Below are positions 1 through 6,661 of a stretch of 39,471 bases of DNA, piece by piece. Under the pieces are notes generated by a model, which searched no databases, was not told the origin of the DNA, and saw only the letters and a list, made by a program, of their open reading frames with translations. The position numbers were made by a program, and so were the translations under genes. Source of the DNA: an uncultured Thermoleophilia bacterium (GTDB lineage: Bacteria; Actinomycetota; Thermoleophilia; UBA2241); the NCBI GenBank assembly GCA_903927755.1, contig CAIYOD010000058.1, positions 1 through 39,471 of the forward strand, given 5' to 3'. How positions within the stretch are numbered: position 1 is the first letter of the stretch; the number at the start of each line of letters is the position of its first letter.

Positions 1-667
1 ACGCCTCGATCCCGTGGGTGGTGCCGTTGTTCAGCGCGATCCAGTCGGCGGCGATGCCGTGCGCGTTGAGCCCCTGGATAAGGTACAGCGCCTCGTCCGG
101 CGTGGAGAGCCCCGTGGAGCCCTTGATCTCGCCGATCTCGGTCTCGAGGCCGGCCCATGCCGGGATCTTCGAGTTGACGGCGAGGTTGGCCAGGAGGTTC
201 TGGTCGTTGGGCTGGTGGGACGCGTCGATGGCGATGGACGTGATGCCCGCCTCGAACATGGTGGGGACCTCGACCAGGGCCTGCGCGAGGTCCTTCTCGT
301 TCTTCATGCCGTAGTGGTCGGCGTGGATGGCGACCGGGATGGTGATGCCCATCTCGTTGCACAGGGAGTCGACGATGCGCGCCATGTTCCAGTAGTTCAC
401 CGCGCAGTAGGCCTTCTGCCCGCCCTCGGACTTGGCGATCTCGATGATGATGGCGGCATTGGCTCGCTGTGCCGCCCGCAGGGCGCCGCGGATGACGAAC
501 GAGTTCCGCCCGTTCGCGGCCATCGCGATGGCCTTGCCCTTGGCCCGCATCGCGCGATCGACGACCTTACCGCTGACGATCAGCGCCTTGGAGTTGGGGA
601 AGAGGGCCTGGATGTTGGGCGGACGGCCCACCTGGAGGGCTCTCTCGAAATCCTCTGCATACGCCAT
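1..667 (-). CDS. fba: Class II fructose-bisphosphate aldolase, N-terminal part (runs off the left edge)
   Basis: Reading leftward from an ATG at 667 the frame stays open to the window edge, giving about 222 residues of an enzyme usually 300-350 long. It would reversibly split fructose 1,6-bisphosphate into glyceraldehyde 3-phosphate and dihydroxyacetone phosphate in cytosolic glycolysis or gluconeogenesis. The zinc-site signature HADHYG is seen near residue 114, and the stretches IIIEIAKSEG, SIAIDASHQP and GLETEIGEIKG fit the TIM-barrel strands of class II aldolases; the zinc-dependent class is therefore clear. An AAGGAG ribosome site lies just before the ATG. A TAGAAT -10 box at 713-708 gives a short leader. 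It is divergent from the next gene. A related class II aldolase for another sugar phosphate cannot be excluded because the C-terminus is missing. Confidence 0.9.
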   Translation of the reverse strand, partial: MAYAEDFERALQVGRPPNIQALFPNSKALIVSGKVVDRAMRAKGKAIAMAANGRNSFVIRGALRAAQRANAAIIIEIAKSEGGQKAYCAVNYWNMARIVDSLCNEMGITIPVAIHADHYGMKNEKDLAQALVEVPTMFEAGITSIAIDASHQPNDQNLLANLAVNSKIPAWAGLETEIGEIKGSTGLSTPDEALYLIQGLNAHGIAADWIALNNGTTHGIEA

Positions 668-707
668 GGAAGTCTCCTTCAGGGGGTGATGGGATTCGCT
701 GAGAGGG

Positions 708-736
708 ATTCTACCAAATCTGCACAGGACGGAACA
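708..736 (-). promoter_or_regulatory. Promoter of the aldolase gene
   Basis: The minus strand carries TAGAAT (713-708), identical to the -10 hexamer upstream of the tRNA-Thr, tRNA-Pro and response regulator genes here. The -35 about 17 bp upstream is poor (TGTTCC). The predicted start is some 34 nt before the ATG at 667. Confidence 0.45.
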
Positions 737-765
737 CGTTGCCTGTGCGGATGGTGCGCGGGCAG

Positions 766-795
766 TTCGCGTTCCGGGGCAGGTGGCTGTAGTGT
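766..795 (+). promoter_or_regulatory. Possible promoter for the gene at 885
   Basis: TTCGCG, 18 bp, TAGTGT. The same -10 hexamer is seen upstream of the phosphohydrolase gene at 37719. A 7-bp inverted repeat GCACAGG/CCTGTGC (722-728/742-748) lies upstream and could be an operator. Weak -35, so tentative. Confidence 0.3.
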
Positions 796-884
796 CTCCT
801 TGCCGTCAGCAGCTCGCTCTCGCCAAAGACGCGGGCTGTTGGCGGCATTCTGCTGCTGGTGCACAGGACATCAGGAGGACCGAC

Positions 885-1850
885 ATGGATGCAGGGACGC
901 GCGCTATCGAGTGGCTCTTCACCGAGCAGCTCAAGATCGACCGCCACTGGGCGGAGCGTTCGCCGAACGGGTTCCGCTGGTGGGCCGACAAGCAGGCGCA
1001 GTCCATCGAGATCGTCGGACGGCAGGAAGGCGGCCCCGGCGGGGCGGTCGGCTACCTGATCAGCGTGCGCACCGACGTGCTGCGCGACGTGGTCCTGGAC
1101 GACGACAAGCTGTCCGTGATCAACAGCGAGATGATGTCCTTCTCCTCCATGGCTGGGCTGGTCTACGACGAGGAGGCCCACACCCTCTCGCTCAGCTCCC
1201 TCGCCAGGGTCTGGGACGAGAACGAGTCCTGGGTGAACCCGTTCCTCGGCATGGCGGCCGTACTCCAGATCGGCGAAGCGCGGATGGTGGCGCCTCAACT
1301 GGCGCTGCGGCTCGGCGCCGAGGTCGCGATCAGCGAACACCCCGATCATGGCCTGCGGGCGCAGCCCGACGAGATGGCGGACGCCACGGACAAGCTGGTC
1401 GTCCCGACCGGCAAGGGCCCCTCGGTCTGGGCGGCCGAGCCCTTCGAGGACGCCGTCAAGGACTTCCTGACGGCGCCGCTCGCGGCTGCGCCCGACGGCG
1501 ACGGGTTCATCGCGGAGGTCGCCTTCGGCGACGTCTCCTCGCGCTGCCAGGTCCTTCCGGGAGCGCGTCATCCGGTTTACGGCGCCGGCCTGCTCATCCT
1601 GCAGCAGCTTCCCCTGAGCCCGCCGGCCGAGCCGGAGGGCGCCCGCTTCGCGCTCGCCCTCAACGACATCGAGCTCACGCGAGAGCCGCTGGGTTACGGC
1701 TTCGGCAGCTACGCATGGAGGGACGGGTGGATGTACTTCATCTCGTTCTTCCCGAACGCGGTGTACCGGCGCGGGCTGATGGCCAGTCTCGTCGCGTCCT
1801 GCGCCCAGCGCGCGCGGAGCCTGCACACCATCCTCGCGAAGGCCGACTGA
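885..1850 (+). CDS. Conserved-looking cytosolic protein of unknown function, 321 aa
   Basis: I chose the ATG at 885 because a strong AGGAGG ribosome site sits 7 nt before it; the frame is open further upstream to 783 but without a ribosome site. The product is soluble, acidic and rich in aromatic residues, with no signal peptide or membrane segment. It looks like two halves of similar size (residues about 1-150 and 180-321), each with an alternating strand/helix pattern, recalling YbjN or type III chaperone-like sensor folds, but I recognise no family motif. It stands alone, divergent from the aldolase. Codon use is typical of the window, so it is very probably a real gene; function is unknown. 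Confidence 0.8.
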   Translation: MDAGTRAIEWLFTEQLKIDRHWAERSPNGFRWWADKQAQSIEIVGRQEGGPGGAVGYLISVRTDVLRDVVLDDDKLSVINSEMMSFSSMAGLVYDEEAHTLSLSSLARVWDENESWVNPFLGMAAVLQIGEARMVAPQLALRLGAEVAISEHPDHGLRAQPDEMADATDKLVVPTGKGPSVWAAEPFEDAVKDFLTAPLAAAPDGDGFIAEVAFGDVSSRCQVLPGARHPVYGAGLLILQQLPLSPPAEPEGARFALALNDIELTREPLGYGFGSYAWRDGWMYFISFFPNAVYRRGLMASLVASCAQRARSLHTILAKAD

Positions 1851-2047
1851 GGCCGCGTCCGGCGCCGACCGGCGAGAGTCGCGAAGGCCCGAGCGCTCGC
1901 CGGCGCCAACGCTTGACCGCCGACGCATGGCTGGGCTTAGGATTCCGAAGTGGCACGCGGCGTGCGGTCTCGTCCGCACATCCGTCGTGCCGGTCGGGCC
2001 TGGCGCAGTTGGGGAAGGACTCTGTCAAGTCGGCGGAGCGCTGGGCC

Positions 2048-2293
2048 ATGAGGGATCAAGGGAGCACGACCTACAGCCGATTCCAGGTGCTGACGGAAGG
2101 CCGGCCGGCGTGGGCGCAGGGACACCGGGGAGCGGTGTACTCGTTCGACGGCCTGCGCTTCTGGCGGTCGGGGCGGGGAGGCGAGAGCCGGATCGTGGCC
2201 TCCTGGCAGTCTCCATCCTTTGGATGGGAGCACGAATCGCAGTGCTCGTGTCGGCTGTGCTGCCGCGAGACGGTGCAGCACCAGATGGCTTGA
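2048..2293 (+). CDS. Possible small Cys-rich protein, 81 aa
   Basis: A frame starting at ATG 2048 gives 81 residues beginning MRDQGSTTYSRF and ending with a Cys-rich tail containing CSCRLCC. A GGAG lies about 10 nt before the ATG. The amino-acid composition (Trp, Tyr, Phe, His, Cys) is more protein-like than the other frames in this stretch, and T-rich hairpin DNA follows within 100 bp. I do not recognise the family. It could also be chance; no neighbour supports it and it is not in an operon. Confidence 0.3.
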   Translation: MRDQGSTTYSRFQVLTEGRPAWAQGHRGAVYSFDGLRFWRSGRGGESRIVASWQSPSFGWEHESQCSCRLCCRETVQHQMA

Positions 2294-2412
2294 TCGCGAG
2301 ACCGGGCAGTCATCAGCCGCTCGCGGAGCGCACCGTTGTCGAGGTGTGCCGGCGGAAGGCGCTAGGAGGGGGCAATGGCCCCTTCGTTCTGTCCCCGCTC
2401 CGCCGGTGGCGC

Positions 2413-2438
2413 GGCCCCGGGGCATGCGCCCCGGGGCC
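2413..2438. terminator. Strong GC hairpin, possible terminator
   Basis: Perfect 11-bp stem GGCCCCGGGGC with loop ATGC. No T-run follows, only GTCTTACG, so Rho-independent activity is uncertain. It lies downstream, on the minus strand, of tRNA-Thr (2596) and could stop that transcript. Confidence 0.4.
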
Positions 2439-2595
2439 GTCTTACGCCTCGGACCGTCAACCCCAGCGACCCTGTCGGGACACCGGTCGGGCGCTGCGGG
2501 TTTGACCAGGAGCGCCACCCGGCGGCTTCTTCGTGGCGGGGCTCCAGATGACAGAAGAGGCCACCCGCATGGGACGACCTCTGGGAAGGACTCTG

Positions 2596-2671
2596 TGGAG
2601 CCGACGCGCGGAATCGAACCGCGGACCCCTTCATTACGAGTGAAGTGCTCTGCCAGCTGAGCTACGTCGGC
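2596..2671 (-). tRNA. tRNA-Thr, anticodon CGT
   Basis: The reverse strand folds as a 76-nt cloverleaf: acceptor GCCGACG/CGTCGGC, D arm GCTC..GAGC, anticodon stem CTTCA/TGAAG enclosing CTCGTAA (anticodon CGT), T arm with GTTCGATTC, discriminator T and an encoded CCA. It reads ACG codons. Confidence 0.97.
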
Positions 2672-2689
2672 CCAAGGTGAAGCCTTGGC

Positions 2690-2718
2690 ATTCTAGGGCA
2701 CGGCGGGCGCGGGCGCAA
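2690..2718 (-). promoter_or_regulatory. Promoter of tRNA-Thr(CGT)
   Basis: On the minus strand TTGCGC (2718-2713), 17 bp, TAGAAT (2695-2690). Spacing and -10 are near ideal; the predicted start is about 12 nt before the tRNA 5' end. Confidence 0.7.
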
Positions 2719-2748
2719 AGTCGGCGCGCGCCCGCGTGAGGCTAGGGA

Positions 2749-3117
2749 TCAGGGGCGCGGCTTGTACCGGTTGTGCAGCATGAGGCTGTTGCCGTCCGGA
2801 TCGGCGAACAGGGCCATGTGGCAGACGCCGGTGTCGAAGGTATCGCCCATGAACTGGATGCCCATCGCTTCGAGGGCGACCCGGGCGGCGGCAATGTCGT
2901 CGACGTGCAGGGCCAGGTGGCTGCACTTCTGCGGAGCGAACGGCATGCCCGCCTTCTCGGGCTCCCAGATGCCGAAGCACGTGCCGCCGACCCAGAACTC
3001 GAACTCAGCCTTGTCGTCGGGACGCAGGCCGAGCGTGTCGACGTAGAACGCCCGCGAGCGGGCGGCGTCCTGCGACGGCACGGCGACGAAATCGAGTGAG
3101 CGGATCAGGGGCTCCAC
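2749..3117 (-). CDS. VOC-family protein (glyoxalase/bleomycin-resistance/dioxygenase fold)
   Basis: The GTG at 3117 follows a GGAGG ribosome site. The 122-residue product has two beta-alpha-beta-beta-beta modules typical of the vicinal oxygen chelate fold: residues about 5-55 (LDFVAVPSQDAARSRAFYVDTLG) and 65-118, ending with the characteristic FADPDGNSLMLHN. His in SHLALHV and Glu/His near the C-terminus are candidate metal ligands. Family members include glyoxalase I, antibiotic-binding proteins and small-molecule isomerases; the substrate cannot be told. A perfect LexA-type SOS box lies 24 bp upstream of the start, which hints at DNA-damage control and would suit a drug-binding or detoxifying role. 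That role is inference. Confidence 0.88.
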   Translation of the reverse strand: MEPLIRSLDFVAVPSQDAARSRAFYVDTLGLRPDDKAEFEFWVGGTCFGIWEPEKAGMPFAPQKCSHLALHVDDIAAARVALEAMGIQFMGDTFDTGVCHMALFADPDGNSLMLHNRYKPRP

Positions 3118-3140
3118 GGCGCACCTCCGAGGACGGTTGG

Positions 3141-3154
3141 CGAACGTATGTTCG
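3141..3154. promoter_or_regulatory. LexA-type SOS box
   Basis: CGAACGTATGTTCG matches the Gram-positive/actinobacterial LexA consensus CGAACRNRYGTTCG at every position. It sits between the divergent VOC gene (start 3117) and secreted-protein gene (start 3308). A rightward TTGGCG-18-TAGCAG promoter-like pair (3137-3166) overlaps it. Confidence 0.65.
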
Positions 3155-3307
3155 TAACGCTAGCAGGTGCGTGCCGGCATCGCAAGGGCCTGCCGGCCGG
3201 CCGTGTGGCGACGCCTCCCGGGCGTCGTCCTTCATCCCAGCTCAACACGGAAGCAACCTAATGAGTGTTGCGGTGCGCTAAACTGCTGCGAACGACGAAG
3301 GAGGACT

Positions 3308-3700
3308 ATGAAGGCACTCACCATCGGCATCCTGGCAGTGGCTGTGGCGGTTATGGCGTTCGCCGGCATGTCGGCGCCGAAGACGGACGCCACCCCGTCG
3401 CTGTGCCACAGCACGACGCTCTCGATCTCCGCGGCCGCCAGCGTCAAGTCGGGGAGCAAGCTCACCGTGACCGGCCGCGAGGCCCGGACGCCGGCCCACA
3501 CCGTCACGGCGACGCTGCAGAGTCGCAAGGCGACGTCCAGCGCGTGGGTCAACGGCGCCAAGACGAACCTCTCGTCGGCGGGCGCGTACTCCCTCAAGTG
3601 GAAGGCGCCCGCGAAGAAGGGCAAATACAAGGTCCGCGTGCGCGTCACGTACTCGGGCACGTCCAGCACCTCGGCGGTGAAGACGGTCACCGTCAAGTAG
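3308..3700 (+). CDS. Small secreted protein with Ig-like beta domain, 130 aa
   Basis: The ATG at 3308 is preceded by GAAGGAGG. Residues 1-29 are a Sec signal peptide (MKALTIGILAVAVAVMAFAG, then cleavage near the SAPKTDA region). The mature 100 residues are rich in Ser, Thr, Lys and Val with alternating strands (KLTVTG, HTVTATLQ, YSLKWKAPAKKGKYKVRVRV, VKTVTVK), the pattern of a single Ig-like or bacterial surface repeat domain. One Cys remains in the mature part. It is monocistronic and followed by two strong hairpins. Function is unknown; binding to cell surface or extracellular polymer is only a guess. A TAAACT -10-like hexamer lies 24 nt before the start. Confidence 0.8.
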   Translation: MKALTIGILAVAVAVMAFAGMSAPKTDATPSLCHSTTLSISAAASVKSGSKLTVTGREARTPAHTVTATLQSRKATSSAWVNGAKTNLSSAGAYSLKWKAPAKKGKYKVRVRVTYSGTSSTSAVKTVTVK

Positions 3701-3707
3701 AGCCGGA

Positions 3708-3730
3708 CGGGGCCGGGGACGCCGGCCCCG
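3708..3730 (+). terminator. Hairpin just after the secreted-protein gene
   Basis: Nine-bp perfect stem CGGGGCCGG/CCGGCCCCG with loop GGACG, starting 8 nt after the stop codon. No T-run follows. Confidence 0.45.
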
Positions 3731-3749
3731 GACGATCGGATCGCCCGTA

Positions 3750-3788
3750 GGACCGGCGGCGCTTCTGAAGAGGGAGCGCCGCCGGTCC
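3750..3788. terminator. Second, stronger hairpin
   Basis: Perfect 14-bp stem GGACCGGCGGCGCT/AGCGCCGCCGGTCC with an 11-nt loop (3764-3774). With the hairpin at 3708 it probably ends transcription of the gene at 3308; no U-tract. Confidence 0.5.
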
Positions 3789-4025
3789 CTCCGGCGTCGG
3801 TGCGCCGGCCGGCGTCGCACCGGGGGCCGGCCGGGCGGGTCGCTCGGGTCATCGCCCGAGTGCCGCCATCTGTTCTGCCTCCTCGCGCGGTCGCGGGAGC
3901 GACGGACCGTCGCAGGCTCGGCCGCGGTCTGCGCAGACTCCACAACGAGCAGGTGAGCGCACGCACGTGGCCAGCGTGTCCTGTCGCATCCGTCAGGCTC
4001 GGCCGGTGTGAGTACACCCTCGCCA

Positions 4026-4054
4026 TTGCTCATCTAGGGTGCGCACCCTAGAAT
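4026..4054 (+). promoter_or_regulatory. Promoter with perfect palindromic operator, upstream of the response regulator
   Basis: TTGCTC (4026-4031), 17 bp, TAGAAT (4049-4054). The 20-bp perfect palindrome TCTAGGGTGCGCACCCTAGA (4033-4052) fills the spacer and covers most of the -10, the classic position for a dimeric repressor or a MerR-like activator. The predicted start is near 4061, giving a leader of about 68 nt. Confidence 0.7.
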
Positions 4055-4128
4055 CCAGTCGTATGAAGCACCAGGGCCGGGGGTGGGTGGAGCCTACGCC
4101 TGCGGCGGGTGCGAGGGGTGACTGACCC

Positions 4129-4797
4129 GTGGAGGGTGCTCCAGACGAGATCCGCGTTCTGCTGGTGGACGATCACGCCATCGAGCGTCAGGGCGTACGC
4201 TCCCTGCTGGACGCGCAACCGGACATCCGGGTCGTCGCCGAGGCCGGCGACGGCCTCGAAGCTCTGCCCATGGTCGGCCAGTGTCACCCCGACGTCGTGA
4301 TCACCGAGACCATCATGCCGCGCATGAACGGCCTCGAGCTCACCGGCCAGCTTCTGCGCCGCTACCCGGACCTCAAGGTGCTGGTCCTCACGCGCAACGA
4401 CCGCGAGGACTGCGTGCTGCGCCTGGTGCAGGCGGGGGCCGGCGGCTACCTGCTCAAGACGGTGGACAGGACTGACCTGCTGTCGGCGCTGCGGGCGGTG
4501 GTCCGCGGAGGCCGCGTGCTCCAGCCGGCGGCGCTCGAGGCGGTGCTGGATGATTACCTGCAGCGCGTGCGTGAGCCTTCGTCGCGCCACTACGCGGTGG
4601 AACTCACGCCGCGCGAGCGTGAGGTCCTCAAGCTGATCGCCGAGGGCAACACCAACCAGGACATCGCCGACCTGTTGTGCCTCAGCCGCAAGACGGTCGA
4701 GACGCACCGCAGCAACATCATGGACAAGCTGGATCTGCACAAGGTGACCGACCTGGTCAAGTACGCCATCCGCGAGGGGTTGGTCGGGCTGGACTGA
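4129..4797 (+). CDS. NarL/FixJ-type response regulator with Asp-to-Glu phosphoacceptor
   Basis: 222 residues from the GTG at 4129. Residues 7-120 form a receiver domain: acidic pair D14-D15 (LLVDDH), switch Thr88, and conserved Lys110 (GGYLLKT). The phosphoacceptor position, normally Asp before the xxMP motif, is Glu60 in DVVITETIMPRMNG (codon GAG). Residues 155-220 form a LuxR-type helix-turn-helix (LTPREREVLKLIAEG, then DLLCLSRKTVETHRSNIMDKL). No histidine kinase is nearby, so it is an orphan. Glu often mimics phosphorylated Asp, so constitutive DNA binding independent of a kinase is plausible but unproven. It lies directly upstream of the hydrogenase operon and is a candidate regulator for it. 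The GTG choice is not backed by a strong ribosome site; starts further in would damage the receiver. Confidence 0.9.
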   Translation: MEGAPDEIRVLLVDDHAIERQGVRSLLDAQPDIRVVAEAGDGLEALPMVGQCHPDVVITETIMPRMNGLELTGQLLRRYPDLKVLVLTRNDREDCVLRLVQAGAGGYLLKTVDRTDLLSALRAVVRGGRVLQPAALEAVLDDYLQRVREPSSRHYAVELTPREREVLKLIAEGNTNQDIADLLCLSRKTVETHRSNIMDKLDLHKVTDLVKYAIREGLVGLD

Positions 4798-5181
4798 GGC
4801 TGGGAGGCGTGCGCCGCACGTCGGTCGGCCGCTCTGTCCGGCATGGTGCACTGGAGGCCGGGGAGGCCGCGACAACTCGGACTGCGCACCCCGACTTTTT
4901 GTACAGATAGGGAGAGGCCGCCCCTCGCCGGCCGTGGTAGCGTGGGATTCGTGGAAGTAGTCGTGCGGGGGACCTCCGCGGTGACCGGTGAGGGAAGAAG
5001 TGCGACCGGCCTTGAGAAATGCATCACAAGACCAGGCCGGTCGATCCATCGTGTCGCCGCCCTTCCCGGCGCAGCCCTTCTGGGGCGGCGCCGGGCGCAC
5101 TCATGTCTTCACGCTCCGTCTCCGGGGGGAATCGGGGCTCGATCAGCCAGGGAGTGAGTCGATGATGGACGGGAGAGGAGT
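4798..5181 (+). other. 384-bp leader region before the hdr operon
   Basis: No gene is convincing here. A T5 tract at 4896-4900 preceded by CGGGG/CCCCG pairing could terminate the response-regulator transcript. A TAGCGT -10-like hexamer at 4938-4943 lacks a good -35. If the operon starts there, the leader is over 200 nt and includes the hairpin at 5003-5043. Confidence 0.35.
5003..5043 (+). promoter_or_regulatory. Leader hairpin upstream of hdrC
   Basis: CGACCGGCCT (5003-5012) and AGGCCGGTCG (5034-5043) are perfectly complementary, 10 bp, around a 21-nt A-rich loop. It is 139 nt before the hdrC start. It could be a transcribed regulatory hairpin or a split operator. Confidence 0.4.
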
Positions 5182-5769
5182 ATGACGGAGCTAGCCACCA
5201 CACCGCAGGCCAAAGCGCTGCACGAGCAGTTCTGCCGCGACGTGATGAGCATGCCCGGGGGCGAGAAGATCAAGATCTGCCAGCAGTGCGGCACCTGCAC
5301 CGGATCTTGCCCCACGAGCTACCTCATGGACTGGGGACCGCGCGAGATCATCGCCGCGTTCCGCGCCGGCATGATCGACCGCGTCGTCAAGAGCAACACC
5401 ATCTGGCTGTGCACGTCCTGTTACTACTGCACCGTGCGTTGCCCGGCCGGCATCAAGATCACCGATCTCATGTACGAGCTCAAGCGCATGGCGATCAAGT
5501 ACGACCTCGTCCCCAAGGACAGCAAGAACCCTGCCATGACGAAGATCTTCGTCGACAGCGTCCACAGGCATGGTCGCAACCACGAGGTAGAGCTCATGAC
5601 GAGGTTCATGCTCGCCAAGGACCGCGGCCTCCCGTTCAAGTACTGGCAGGTCGGCCTCAAGCTCTTCGCCGCGGGTCGTCTCCCGCTGGCCGCCAAGAAC
5701 ATCCGCGGCCGCGACGAGCTCGACAAGATCTCTGCCTACCTCGACGCCCAGGAGGCGAAGTCCCAATGA
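5182..5769 (+). CDS. hdrC: Heterodisulfide reductase subunit C-like iron-sulfur protein
   Basis: 195 residues from an ATG with a GAGGAG ribosome site. Two [4Fe-4S] motifs are visible: C33-x2-C36-x2-C39-x3-C43 (CQQCGTCTGSC) and C77-x2-C80-x2-C83-x3-C87 (CTSCYYCTVRC). Soluble, with no haem or membrane segment, so it is the cytosolic HdrC type rather than DsrK or GlpC. In methanogens HdrC carries electrons from HdrA to HdrB. It opens an operon where it overlaps hdrB by 4 bp (ATGA), and it is followed by hdrA and hydrogenase subunits, so an Mvh-Hdr-like electron-bifurcating complex is the natural reading. In a bacterium the disulfide substrate is unlikely to be CoM-S-S-CoB and is unknown. Confidence 0.9.
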   Translation: MTELATTPQAKALHEQFCRDVMSMPGGEKIKICQQCGTCTGSCPTSYLMDWGPREIIAAFRAGMIDRVVKSNTIWLCTSCYYCTVRCPAGIKITDLMYELKRMAIKYDLVPKDSKNPAMTKIFVDSVHRHGRNHEVELMTRFMLAKDRGLPFKYWQVGLKLFAAGRLPLAAKNIRGRDELDKISAYLDAQEAKSQ

Positions 5770-6641
5770 GGTATCTGTACTATCCAGGCTGCTCGGCCGA
5801 GGCCACCGGCAAGGGCTACGACGCCTCCGCCAGGGCGCTCATGGAGAAGCTCGGCGTGAGCCTCGTGGAACTCGACGACTGGAACTGCTGCGGCGCCACC
5901 AGCTACTTCTCGGTCCGCGAGCTCGACTCGTTCGCGATCGCGGCCCGCAACCTCGCGATCGCTCAGCAGATGGGCGACGACGAGCTTTGCGTGATCTGCA
6001 ACGCCTGCTACACCACGCTGGCCAAGGCCAACCGCTACATGGCCGAAGACCCGAAGGTCTTCGCGGCCGTGCAGGGAGCTCTCGGCGCCGTCGGCCGCAC
6101 CTACGACGGCAACGTCAAGGTGCGGCACATCATGGACATCCTCATCAACGACATCGGTCTCGAGGAGTTCGAGAAGCACGTGACGCGCCGGCTCACCGGG
6201 CTGAAGGTGGCACCCTACTACGGCTGTCAGTTCTCGCGCCCCATGGGCGCCTTCGACGACGTCCAGATGCCCACCACGATGGATCGTCTGTTCGAGGCCA
6301 CCGGCGCCGACGTCATCACCGACTTCGACGCCAAGACCGACTGCTGCGGCGGCATGATGATGCTCACCCGCGAGGACGCCGCGCTGCGCCTCTGCCATGA
6401 GCTTCTCGTCGCGGCGAGGCAAGGCGGCGCCGACGTCATCGTCGCCGCGTGTCCGCTCTGCGAGATCAACCTCGAGGCGTACCAGCCGCGCGTGAACAAG
6501 TTCTTCGGCACCGACTTCGACATCCCGGTCATGTACTTCACCCAGCTCGCCGGCCTGGCGCTGGGCGTCGATCCCAAACAGCTTGCCATCGACAAGCAGG
6601 TCGTGTCCTGTGCCTCGGTGCTCGCTGCGATCCCGGCGTGA
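5766..6641 (+). CDS. hdrB: Heterodisulfide reductase subunit B-like, two CCG domains
   Basis: 291 residues; the ATG at 5766 overlaps the hdrC stop as ATGA. Two cysteine-rich CCG domains are intact: C9, C41-C42 with C78/C81 (YYPGCS, WNCCGA, CNAC) and C154, C193-C194 with C229/C232 (YYGCQFS, DCCGGM, CPLC). In methanogen HdrB these hold the two noncubane [4Fe-4S] clusters that reduce the disulfide. Length and motifs match the family, so the catalytic subunit appears functional. The physiological acceptor is not determined; candidates in bacteria are other disulfides or ferredoxin- and F420-type partners. The protein is cytosolic and should bind HdrC and HdrA. Confidence 0.92.
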   Translation: MRYLYYPGCSAEATGKGYDASARALMEKLGVSLVELDDWNCCGATSYFSVRELDSFAIAARNLAIAQQMGDDELCVICNACYTTLAKANRYMAEDPKVFAAVQGALGAVGRTYDGNVKVRHIMDILINDIGLEEFEKHVTRRLTGLKVAPYYGCQFSRPMGAFDDVQMPTTMDRLFEATGADVITDFDAKTDCCGGMMMLTREDAALRLCHELLVAARQGGADVIVAACPLCEINLEAYQPRVNKFFGTDFDIPVMYFTQLAGLALGVDPKQLAIDKQVVSCASVLAAIPA

Positions 6642-6661
6642 CTGGCATGGAGGAGACGAGA

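Larger units (their letters stand above)
1851..2595. other. 745-bp stretch with no confident gene
   Basis: Open frames exist on both strands but most are low-complexity Arg/Gly/Pro/Ala translations typical of GC-rich non-coding DNA. The best candidate is the short Cys-rich frame at 2048. A strong hairpin lies at 2413-2438 and a weaker one (GGGG/CCCC then TTCGTTCTG) near 2365-2390. The 14-mer GGGAAGGACTCTGT occurs twice, near 2013 and near 2583, for no reason I can see. Confidence 0.5.
3701..4025. other. Intergenic stretch with terminators but no gene
   Basis: Apart from the two hairpins at 3708-3788 I see no supported coding region; frames on both strands are Arg/Pro-rich. The stretch leads into the operator-containing promoter at 4026. 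Confidence 0.5.

Noticed and set aside
14-2293. 759-codon plus-strand open frame
   Set aside because: It lies antisense to the clear aldolase gene and then runs through the gene at 885 in another frame; the translation is Arg/Gly-rich. Only its last 81 codons are kept as a weak candidate.
4843-5185. Short frames upstream of hdrC
   Set aside because: No ribosome site, Arg/Pro-rich translation, and they overlap the leader hairpin and the hdrC start.
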